The notes below the pieces were generated by a model. That model did not search any database. It was not told the DNA's origin and saw only the letters and a program-made list of their open reading frames with translations. From DATHAP01 sp963762865 (lineage in GTDB: Bacteria; Actinomycetota; Actinomycetes; JACCUZ01): a stretch of 64,000 nt of DNA. Both the position numbers and the translations under genes were made by a program. The stretch is taken from NCBI GenBank assembly GCA_963762865.1, contig CAVXNC010000015.1, positions 124,001 through 188,000 on the forward strand. Direction: 5' to 3'. The first letter of the stretch is position 1; every line of letters begins with the position of its first letter. Shown here piece after piece: positions 57,103-64,000 of the stretch.

Positions 57103-58901
57103 TGGGGGCCGCCTTGTAGGTCGTCTGGGCGATGGTGTTGCCCAGGTCCGTGGTCACCATGAAGCTGCCGAGGGAGGTCGTACCGTCGGCGATGTCGTAC
57201 TGGACCGCGATCCGGACTCCTCCGACGGTGGATGTGGAGGTGCACGCGGTGCTCTGGCACGGGGCGCTGCCCGCGGCCACCGTCGTGACCGGGTCCACGA
57301 GGACGGTCCCGGTCATGGTCACCGTGACGTCGGCGAAGCCGGCGACCCGGTAGGCACCGACCGCGCTGCCCAGCGAGTAGCTCGCTCCGGAGCTGCCGAG
57401 CGTGACGGTGCTGTACCCGGTGCCGTTCCAGTAGGTGAGGGTGTTGGCCGATCGAGTGGCCGTGCCCGCGGCGGCCGAGATGCCGGACTCCGACGTCACC
57501 CGTGCGCCGAAGCCGTCCAGGGTGACCATCGAGCCGGTGAAGCCGGCGGTCATCGAGTCACCGGCGCCGATTGGCGGCAAGGACCCGACCGTCACCGCTC
57601 CCAGTGTGCGCCGCGCGCCGCTGGCGACGCAGCCGATGCCGCTCGTGCTGGCGCAGTGCCCGGAGACGGGCAGTGCCGCACGGGCGCCGTAGGAGCGCCA
57701 CGCCGTCGGCGTGCTGACAGTGGTGATGCGCGCCAGGTCGGCGGACCGGATGCCGCCGCCCGGCAGGTTCAGGTCCATCTGCGCGCGGTAGGTGCCGTCG
57801 GGTGTCAGGTTCGCGCTGGAGCAGGCCTGGTTGGTCACGAGGCCCGTGCCGGCGTCGTCGTGGCAGGCCGGGGAGGCCGTCGCCTGCGTGGTCGAGTATG
57901 CCGAGCCCGAGCCGCTGCTCGGGGCCGAGACGGTGAAGACGGCCGGACCGCCGGAGGACGCGAGGCTTGACGAGCCGGAGTAGGACACGGTGCTCGCGCC
58001 GGCCGGCGAGTTGCCCGCTCCGCTGGCCGGGTCGGTATCGGCGGCCGACGTCCCGGACTGCCCGCCGCCCGTCTGCTCGCTGGACGTGGTCATCGTCAGC
58101 TTCGACGTGGAGGCGATCGACTGTGCGGACACGATCTGCTCGTTCTGCGTCCGCGTGGAGAGGGCGGGGAGCTTGGCCTCGAGCCGGGTGACGTCCACGC
58201 CACTGAGGAGCGGGGCACCCGCGGTGAGGGCCGTGACGGTGATACCCGAGGGAGCCGTTCCGGCATCGCTGTAGAAGAAGGCCTGGCACGGACCCGCGAA
58301 GGGTCGCGTCGCGGTCGAGCTGGACGAGCACCCGGTGGGGCTGAAGACCCGGGAGCGGACCGCGATCGTCTTCGACACGCCGTTCGTGTTGGCGCTGCTC
58401 CAGTCGACGAGGACGGTCAGGAAGTATCCCTGGTCGCTGGTCGAGCTCGCCCGACTCACGTAGGTACGGACCCGGAAGTGCACCGAGCCGACGAGCGTGT
58501 CGGCGTTGTTCTGTACGTGGGGGTACAGCGGCACCTGGCTGGCACCCGAGCAGGCGGTGGAGTTCGTCACGATGGGCTCGTTGATGGCCGCGTTGTAGGT
58601 CGGCCGGAAGCTGCCGCTGGAGATGTTGGCGTCCCCCGTCGTGTCGCAGGCCCGCAGACCCGCCGACACCGTGTCGTACGGCAGGGCGCGCAGCTGCTCC
58701 ATCGTCCGGTTGGCGAGCGCCGTCCCCTGCTGGCGCTCCTTGGCGAGACTCACACTGCCGAGGGCCTTGACCTGGACGGTGATGAGACCGAGGAGCACGG
58801 AGCTGATGACGAACAGCGTCAGGACCACCTCGATCAGGGTGAAGCCGTCGTCGGCCTGCGAGGCGTCGTCGTGAGTCGAACCGAGCGAAGAGGGTGCGCA
58901 T
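57095..58901 (-). CDS. PilV-like large minor prepilin (one frame change near start)
   Basis: The undisturbed frame (57095-58828) encodes 577 residues but lacks a prepilin leader. ATG 58901 begins MRTLFARFDS in a second frame; after one extra base near 58872 the sequence continues DDASQADDGFTLIEVVLTLF, a perfect G/FTLIE prepilin cleavage site with Glu+5. The mature protein is about 585 residues, much larger than ordinary PilV, with long Ser/Thr/Gly-rich regions, which suggests an exposed adhesive module. It follows the second pilin gene with a TGATG overlap. Confidence 0.78.
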
Positions 58902-59338
58902 CAGCAGGTTCCTGTCCCGAGGCCGCTGGCGGCCGTGAACTTGTAGGTCTTGACGCGGCCCCGGGAGTCTGTGAGCGAGACGCACCAGTTCAGGACGTCC
59001 CCGAGGTTCGCGGACGCGTTCGAGCTGGGACTCGCGGTGCCGTTGGTCAGGTTGACCGTCTCGGAGTAGCCGAGCCCGTCACTCAGGACCACGCTTCCGG
59101 GGACGGTCGTGTAGTCCAGGGTCAACGTCCCCTGCCCGTCCACGAAGTAGGTCGCGACCTCTTTGCCCAGGTGGTTGATGTCGGCCTTGGTCGAGGCATC
59201 GTGTGCGCGGGCCCGCTGACTGAGGAACGTCGGAATGGCGATCGCGGCGAGGATGCCGATGATGATCATGACGACCAGGAGCTCGATGAGGGTGAAGCCG
59301 TCGTCTCGCGACCTGGCGAGGTTGGTGTGCGAGGTCAC
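58901..59338 (-). CDS. Type IV pilin, second copy
   Basis: This 145-residue prepilin begins VTSHTNLARSRDDG/FTLIEL with the standard cleavage site, followed by LVVMIIIGILAAIAIPTFLS and a C-terminal globular domain with two Cys (VLNWCVSLTDSRG ... GLGTGTC). The GTG at 59338 follows GGGGAG; an upstream extension would disrupt the leader. It resembles the 59511-59949 pilin in length and layout and starts the minor-pilin operon behind a terminator hairpin. Confidence 0.88.
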   Translation of the reverse strand: MTSHTNLARSRDDGFTLIELLVVMIIIGILAAIAIPTFLSQRARAHDASTKADINHLGKEVATYFVDGQGTLTLDYTTVPGSVVLSDGLGYSETVNLTNGTASPSSNASANLGDVLNWCVSLTDSRGRVKTYKFTAASGLGTGTC

Positions 59339-59461
59339 CTGGCCGCTCCCCTCTCCTATGACTCGGTCCGGACCTTCCCCGTTGTCTCGACCCGCGAGGC
59401 CGCGTTCTTTAGTCGCCCGACGCCGCCGAACGGGGGATGCCGGAGGGTCCGACAAACGCGT

Positions 59462-59493
59462 CTGGGCGGCCCCCCTGACGGGGGACCGCCCAG
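59462..59493 (-). terminator. Strong hairpin after the first pilin gene
   Basis: On the RNA, CUGGGCGGUCCCCC pairs with GGGGGGCCGCCCAG around a GUCA tetraloop: 14 pairs, one of them U-G. It starts 17 bases after the pilin stop and is followed by a weak U-rich run (CGUUUGU). It would separate abundant pilin mRNA from the minor-pilin genes. Confidence 0.8.
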
Positions 59494-59510
59494 CAGCCGT
59501 TATGGATCGA

Positions 59511-59949
59511 TCAGCAGGCGCCGGGCTCGAGCCCGCCGGCCGCGGAGTACTTGTAGGTCTTCTGCTTGCCGTCAGCGTTGGTGAAGCCGACGCACCACAG
59601 GGTGTCGCTGTTCAGGTTGGTCGCCGACGTCTGGTCGGTGCCCTTGCTGACCTTGATGTCGGCGAAGGTGACGCCGCCGTCCGCGAGGATGACGTTGTCG
59701 CCGGCCAGCGGTCTGGGCGATGGTGACGTTCGGCACGGCGGCCGGCTCGACGAAGTAGGTCGCCAGCTCCTTGCCCGCGGTCGACACGTCGGCCTTGGTG
59801 GAGGTGTCCCGGGCCTTCGCGCGCTGCGAGAGGAAGACCGGGATCGCGATGGCGGCGAGGATGCCGATGATGATGATGACGACGAGGAGCTCGATCAGGG
59901 TGAAGCCCTGGTCCTTCTCCTCCGCCGACTTGCGGATGCGAGCGAGCAT
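59511..59949 (-). CDS. pilA: Major type IV pilin PilA (one frame change)
   Basis: ATG 59949 starts MLARIRKSAEEKDQG/FTLIE with a class III leader, then LLVVIIIIGILAAIAIPVFL. After one extra base near 59708 the frame continues AGDNVILADGGVTFADIKVS, LWCVGFTNADGKQKTYKYSA and ends in GAC, giving 145 residues with a terminal disulfide-loop pair of Cys. The length (439 nt, 1 modulo 3) fits one insertion. It has its own riboswitch-like leader and terminator, as expected for the main pilus subunit. Confidence 0.85.
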
Positions 59950-60003
59950 GTGATGCTCCGTCCTTTCAGGACCGTTCCCGTGAGCCACGCCGCCGGTCCC
60001 TCG

Positions 60004-60023
60004 CGGCACCCTTGCGGGTGCCG
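60004..60023 (-). promoter_or_regulatory. Hairpin competing with riboswitch closing stem
   Basis: CGGCACCC-GCAA-GGGTGCCG (RNA sense) is a perfect 8-bp stem with a GCAA tetraloop. Its 5' arm uses the last three bases of the riboswitch P1 strand (60021-60023), so aptamer closure and this hairpin exclude each other in part. This could be the expression platform. Confidence 0.6.
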
Positions 60024-60113
60024 GCCGAGGCAGCTGGGCTGGCCGCGATCTCTGTCACGCGGTTCCCTGGCTTTGCGACCCCGCCTCTCGACGGGTGTGC
60101 CGTTTCTGGCCGG
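60021..60113 (-). promoter_or_regulatory. Predicted c-di-GMP-I (GEMM-type) riboswitch in the pilA leader
   Basis: In RNA sense: closing stem CCGGCC (60108-60113) with GGCCGG (60021-60026); CGGCACACC entering a 6-bp stem CCCGUC/GGCGGG capped by a GAGA GNRA loop; the diagnostic GGGUCGCAAAGCC; AGGGAACC; a second helix CCGCG/CGCGG; and a 3' AGCUGCC. GGCAnACC, GNRA-capped helix and GGGnCGCAAAGCC in this order are the c-di-GMP-I hallmarks. The loop of the second helix (60049-60057) is also complementary over 9 bases to 60124-60132. The call is by eye. Confidence 0.65.
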
Positions 60114-60153
60114 TGTGGCTCGTTGACAGAGAGATTTTCGGTGCCGGGCACGA

Positions 60154-60175
60154 CCCGGCTTGAGCGGAAGCCGGG
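60154..60175 (-). promoter_or_regulatory. Hairpin upstream of the pilA riboswitch
   Basis: CCCGGCTT/AAGCCGGG form a perfect 8-bp stem with a 6-base loop. A related string (CGGCTTCCGC, TTGAGCGG) occurs near 63226-63240 in the pilB-pilT gap. Role unknown; the A/T-rich AAAATTTGG just beyond may be part of the pilA promoter. Confidence 0.4.
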
Positions 60176-60217
60176 GCCAAATTTTCGCGCCACCCGAAGG
60201 GGCTAGGCCGATCACGA

Positions 60218-60251
60218 CGGAGGGCCGGACCCTGATGGGTCCGGCCCTCCG
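60218..60251 (-). terminator. Hairpin at the end of the pilB-pilT-pilC unit
   Basis: A perfect 15-bp stem (60218-60232 with 60237-60251, sense CGGAGGGCCGGACCC/GGGTCCGGCCCTCCG) closes a 4-base loop. It starts 24 bases after the pilC stop, so it probably ends the ATPase/platform transcript before the pilA leader. Confidence 0.82.
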
Positions 60252-60274
60252 GTCGCAGCTGGTGTGCCGTGCGA

Positions 60275-61509
60275 CTACTCGATCAGGTCGAAGACCTTGA
60301 AGATCGGCATGTACAGCGCGATGATCATCGACCCGACGATGCCGCCGAGGACGGCGATCATCATCGGCTCGATCAGCGAGGTGAGCGACTCGGTCGTCGC
60401 CTCGACCTCCTGGTCGTAGAACTCCGAGATCTTGTGCAGCATGTCGTCCAAGGCGCCGGTGTCCTCGCCGACCGCCATCATCTGGACCACCATCGGCGGG
60501 AAGACGGCGTGGTTCGCGAGCGGCGCTGGCGAGCGACTCACCGCTGCGGACGCTGTCCTGGACGTCCTGGATGGCCCGTGCCAGCACCACGTTGCCGGTG
60601 GTGTCGGAGACGATCTCCAGGCTCTGCAGGATCGGCACGCCGGACTTCATCATGGTGCCCGAGGTTCCGGGCGAACCGGCTGAGCGCGATCTTCTGGAAG
60701 AGCTTGCCGAAGACCGGGATCTTCAGCTTGAGCGGGTCGACGACGTTGCGGACCGCGTCGGTGTGCTTGATCTTGCGCCAGACGACGATGAACGCGATGA
60801 GGCCCACCAGGAGGATCGGCGCCGACGACCTTCATCGCACCGCTGACATGAAGACCAGGATCTTGGTGGGCGCCGGCAGCTCGCCGCCGAGGTCCTCGAA
60901 CATGCTGGCGAAGACCGGGACGATGAACAGCAGCATCCCGATCGACCGCGAGGATGGCCATGACGAAGCACGACGACCGGGTAGGTCATGGCCGACTTCA
61001 CCTTGCCGCGCAGCTTGACCTCGGCCTCGTAGTTCTCCGCGATCTGCAGGAGCACGGAGTCGAGGAACCCGCCGACCTCGCCGGCGCGGATCATGTTGAC
61101 CATCAGCGGCGGGAAGGCGTCCGGGTGCTTGGCCAGCGCACGTCGACAGGGCCACGCCGGTCTCGACGTCCTTGCGCCACCTCCCCGAGGATCCGCGCGA
61201 GCTCCTTGTTCTCGGTCTGCTCCGCCAGGATCGTGAGCGAGCGCAGCAGCGAGAGACCGGAGTTGATCATCGTCGCGAACTGCCGCGACATGACTGCCAG
61301 GTCCTTCAGCTTCACCTTCTTGCCGAAGCCCGGGATGTTCAGCTCGGTCTTCATCCCGGCCTTGTGCTGGTTGATGCTGATCGGGCGCGTAGCCCATCTG
61401 CTTGAGCTTCGCGGCCACCGCGGCCTGGGAGTCCGCCTCGAGCGTTGCCGGAGACGATCTTCCCCGCCCGGTCGCGCACCGAGTACTGGTAGGTCAGCGT
61501 GGCTGCCAT
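60275..61509 (-). CDS. pilC: Type IV pilus platform protein PilC (many frame changes)
   Basis: ATG 61509 starts MAATLTYQYSVRDRAGKIVS; later fragments read AVAAKLKQMGYAP, KLKDLAVMSRQFATMINSGL, SLLRSLTILAEQTENKELAR, DAFPPLMVNMIRAGEVGGFL, MKSGVPILQSLEIVSDTTGN and the C-terminal SLIEPMMIAVLGGIVGSMII. These are the two T2SF domains and membrane helices of PilC. About nine or ten indels (near 61446, 61384, 61178, 61142, 60967, 60949, 60845, 60826, 60658, 60526) split the frame, nearly all single extra bases. Corrected length is near 408 residues, normal for the family. Confidence 0.82.
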
Positions 61510-61520
61510 CGGAATGCCTC

Positions 61521-63150
61521 TCAGCCTCGGCCGGCGAGCCGGTTGAAGTCTTCGACGTGGTGGCACTTCTCGAGGCCGACCTCGTAGGTGATCCGACCCT
61601 TCATGACCAGGTCAGCGAGGTGCTGGTCCATGGTGTGCATGCCGTGCTTGGCGCCGGCCTGCATCGCGGAGTAGATCTGGTGGGTCTTGCCCTCGCGGAT
61701 CAGGTTGCGGATCGCCGGCGTGGCGACCAGGACCTCGGTCGCCACCGCGCGGCCGTGACCGTCACGGGTCCTGGCCAGGGTCTGGCAGACGACGCCCTGC
61801 AGGGAGCCGGCCAGCTGCACGCGGACCTGCTGCTGCTGGTTCGGTCGGGAAGACGTCGATGATGCGGTCGATCGTCTGGGCAGCGTCCTGCGTGTGCAGG
61901 GTGGCGAAGACCAGGTGGCCGGTCTCAGCGGCGGTCAGAGCCACCGAGATCGTCTCGAGGTCGCGCATCTCACCGACCAGGATGATGTCCGGGTCCTGGC
62001 GCAGCACGTGCTTCAGCGCGTTCTGGAAGGACCAGGTGTCCTCCCCCACCTCGCGCTGGTTGACGATGCACTTCTGGTGGCGGTGAAGGAACTCGATCGG
62101 GTCCTCGACGGTCATGATGTGCTCGCTGCGCGTGCGGTTGGCGAGGTCGATCAGCGAGGCCAGCGTCGTCGACTTGCCGGAGCCGGTCGGGCCGGTGACG
62201 AGGACGAAGCCACGCGGCAGGGACGCGAAGTTGGACACCGACGGCGGGACGCCCAGGTCCTCGAGCTTGCGGATCTCGAACGGGATGATGCGGAAGGCCG
62301 CGCCGAGCGCGTCCCGCTGCCGGTAGAGGTTCACGCGGAAGCGGGCCCGGCCCGGCACGCTGTAGGCGAAGTCGAGCTCGAGGTTCTCCTCGAACTTCTC
62401 CCGCTGCTTCTGGGTCAGGGCGGCGTACATCACCCGCTGGATGACCGGCGGGGTGAGGATCGGCTCGTCGTCCATCTGCTTGAGCTCGCCGTTGAGCCGG
62501 ACCGACGGGCGGGCACCCGACGTGAGGTGCAGGTCGGACGCGCCGGTGTCCAGGACGTGCATCAGGAGGTCGTTGAGGTTGATGTCGTTCTCGTCGACGC
62601 TCCGACTCGGTCGTGGCCCGGGCGTAGGCACCGTCCTCGGCCTCGGACTCGGCGATCAGCACCGACTGCTCCGACGAGCCTCGGTCGCCAGATCTCGACG
62701 GCGGCGCGAGCTGCTCCGGCAGGAAGGGCGGCGGCACGACGGGCGGTGGGGGCCGGTGGCGGACGGCGCCAGGTCGTAGACCTGACCGTTCGCGGGCTCG
62801 ACGCAGCGGGTGGCCTCGAACGCCGCGGTCGGAGCGGCACCGGCTCGAAGCGCGGCCGCGCGGGACGTCGAAGCCGGCCGCTGCCACGGGCGCCTCGAGA
62901 GAGCTCGTACGCTGGGGCGACTCCAGCTGTCGTACGGCGGCAGCGGCTCGAACGTCTCCGCCGGCACCTCCGCGAAGGCGGAGCCTCCGCCGGAGCGGCG
63001 TCGGCCAGGCGGCTCGGTCCCCGCGGGCTCGGCCACGAAGGAGTAGGTCCAGCCCTGGTCGGCCGGCGCCTCGGGCTCGGGAACGGGCACCGGCATGGCG
63101 GCGAAGCCCCCGGGCTCGTTCGGGACCGGCTGGTATCCGGACGTCTCCAC
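61521..63150 (-). CDS. pilT: PilT-type pilus retraction ATPase with long N-terminal extension (frame changes)
   Basis: The ATPase core (61521-62631) shows LLMHVLDTGASDLHLTSGAR, Walker A VTGPTGSGKSTTLASLID, Asp box MTVEDPIEFLHRH, Walker B DPDIILVGEMRDLE, His box GHLVFATLHTQDAAQTIDRI and the PilT C-terminal AIRNLIREGKTHQIYSAMQA. One extra base near 61843 splits it. GTG 63150 (METSGYQPVPNEPGGFAAMP) begins a Pro/Ala-rich extension of about 190 residues, also frame-broken between 62600 and 62910. PilT powers pilus retraction. The extension is atypical; most PilT proteins are about 350 residues. Confidence 0.83.
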
Positions 63151-63263
63151 GTGCTGACCCCTCTCGTTCGGCTGCCCGCGTCAGTGCGAGCACACCCGTA
63201 CTCGGGGAGGAATCGGCTGACCCGGCTTCCGCCTTGAGCGGCTCCGGCGACCTTGCCAAGCCT

Positions 63264-64000
63264 TTAGACGACGACGCGCAGGATCTCTTCGAGCGAGGTG
63301 ACGCCGGCGACGACCTTGTCCAGGCCGTCGTCCCGCAGGGTCCGCATGCCTTCGTCGCGCGCGACCTGGGAGATCACGGTCGAGGACGCGCGCTCCACCG
63401 CGAGGCGTTCGATCTCCTCGCTGACGATCATCACCTCGTGCAGGGCGAGACGGCCCTTGTAGCCGGTCTTCGCGCACGCCGGGCAGCCGATGGGGCGGTA
63501 GAGCTCGGGCAGCGGCTTGTCGGCCTCCCACGCGAACCGGGACTGCACGAGGAGCTCCCTGGTGGGCGTGTAGGGCTCCTTGCACTTGCCGCAGAGCTTC
63601 CGGGCGAGCCGCTGGGCCAGGACGGCGTCCAGCGCCGACCCGACGAGGAAGGGCTCGATGCCCATCTCGGTGAGCCGGGTGACGGCCGAGGGTGCGTCGT
63701 TGGTGTGCAGGGTGGAGAGCACGAGGTGGCCGGTGAGAGCGGCCTCGACGGCGATCTGGCCGGTCTCGTGGTCGCGGATCTCACCGATCAGCACGATGTC
63801 CGGGTCGGACCGCAGGATGGAGCGCAGCGCCGAGGCGAAACTCAGGCCGGCCTTGTTGTTGGTCTGCACCTGGTTGATGCCGGGCAGCCGGTACTCGACC
63901 GGGTCCTCGACGGTGATCACGTTGACCTCGGGCCGGCTGACGATGTTCAACGTGGCGTAGAGCGTCGTCGACTTGCCGGACCCGGTCGGCCCGGTCACGA
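63264..64000 (-). CDS. pilB: PilB-type pilus extension ATPase (N-terminus beyond window)
   Basis: The visible C-terminal 244 residues contain Walker A GPTGSGKSTTLYATLNIVSR, Asp box ITVEDPVEYRLPGINQVQ, Walker B DPDIVLIGEIRDHETGQIA, His box LVLSTLHTNDAPSAVTRLTE and the tetracysteine zinc site CGKCKEPY ... CPACAKTGYKGR that distinguishes PilB/GspE from PilT. It polymerises pilins. The frame is undisturbed here. The stop TAA at 63264 lies 113 bases before the pilT start. Confidence 0.92.
   Translation of the reverse strand, partial: VTGPTGSGKSTTLYATLNIVSRPEVNVITVEDPVEYRLPGINQVQTNNKAGLSFASALRSILRSDPDIVLIGEIRDHETGQIAVEAALTGHLVLSTLHTNDAPSAVTRLTEMGIEPFLVGSALDAVLAQRLARKLCGKCKEPYTPTRELLVQSRFAWEADKPLPELYRPIGCPACAKTGYKGRLALHEVMIVSEEIERLAVERASSTVISQVARDEGMRTLRDDGLDKVVAGVTSLEEILRVVV

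Noticed and set aside
60170..60195. Third copy of the GGCAAATTTGCC element upstream of pilA
   Set aside because: GGCCAAATTTTCGCGCC is AT-centred and roughly palindromic but shares no flanking sequence with copies A and B.
50871..63150. Programmed ribosomal frameshifting in the pilus genes
   Set aside because: There is no recurrent slippery heptamer, and up to ten shifts per gene, in functionally essential proteins, is not compatible with programmed shifting.
63151..63263. Second c-di-GMP riboswitch in the pilB-pilT gap
   Set aside because: It shares a short GCTTCCGC/TTGAGCGG string with the pilA leader, but the GCAAAGCC core and the GNRA-capped helix are absent.

Overview
This window comes from a high-GC actinobacterium. 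The evidence is tightly overlapping ATGA/GTGA gene junctions, frequent GTG starts, a BldD orthologue, MihF integration host factor, a SigK/RskA-type sigma/anti-sigma pair, a PriA without helicase motifs, and a DUF881-sbp-DUF881 cluster. A member of the Nocardioidaceae or a near relative is my inference from gene content. Most of the window is conserved chromosomal backbone on the minus strand.

Layout. 1-5.1 kb: envelope/division-associated cluster (DUF881, small basic protein, DUF881, nucleotidyltransferase/mutase fusion, CDP-alcohol phosphatidyltransferase). 5.2-9.2 kb: plus-strand GNAT protein and a large winged-helix/NB-ARC regulator, ending at a tRNA-Pro. 9.2-16.0 kb: a riboflavin operon (ribD-ribE-ribM/pnuC-ribBA-ribH) under an FMN riboswitch, running on through two small enzyme-like genes into hisE-hisG. 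16.2-17.5 kb: ECF sigma factor and its RskA-like anti-sigma. 17.6-19.0 kb: a lipoprotein/secreted-protein pair with frame disruptions. 19.1-19.3 kb: two long inverted repeats. 19.4-31.8 kb: housekeeping genes (rpe, rsmB, fmt, def, priA, metK, coaBC, rpoZ, gmk, mihF) plus a secreted nuclease/phosphatase-like protein and an O-methyltransferase. 32-34 kb: a hypothetical protein and a berberine-bridge-type oxidase. 34.0-44.0 kb: complete de novo UMP operon pyrR-pyrB-pyrC-carA-carB-pyrK-pyrD-pyrF with a PyrR-type RNA hairpin. 44.2-44.8 kb: bldD with tandem BldD boxes. 45-50.8 kb: aroC-aroK-aroB-aroQ-GNAT-pepP-efp-nusB. 50.9-64.0 kb: a complete type IV pilus locus (pilB, pilT, pilC, pilins, pilV/W/X-like minor pilins, pilD, pilM, pilN, pilO, pilP-like).

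The most interesting signals are regulatory. The main pilin gene carries a leader that looks like a c-di-GMP-I (GEMM) riboswitch with a hairpin that competes for its closing stem, and the window also encodes BldD, a c-di-GMP-controlled master repressor with matching operators upstream. A palindromic intergenic element with a GGCAAATTTGCC core occurs twice, 17 kb apart, and looks like an undescribed dispersed repeat. gmk appears to start at CTG. The pilus assembly genes carry more than 30 single-base frame changes, although the pilin and flanking operons are nearly clean; I read this as sequence error rather than decay, but it should be checked.
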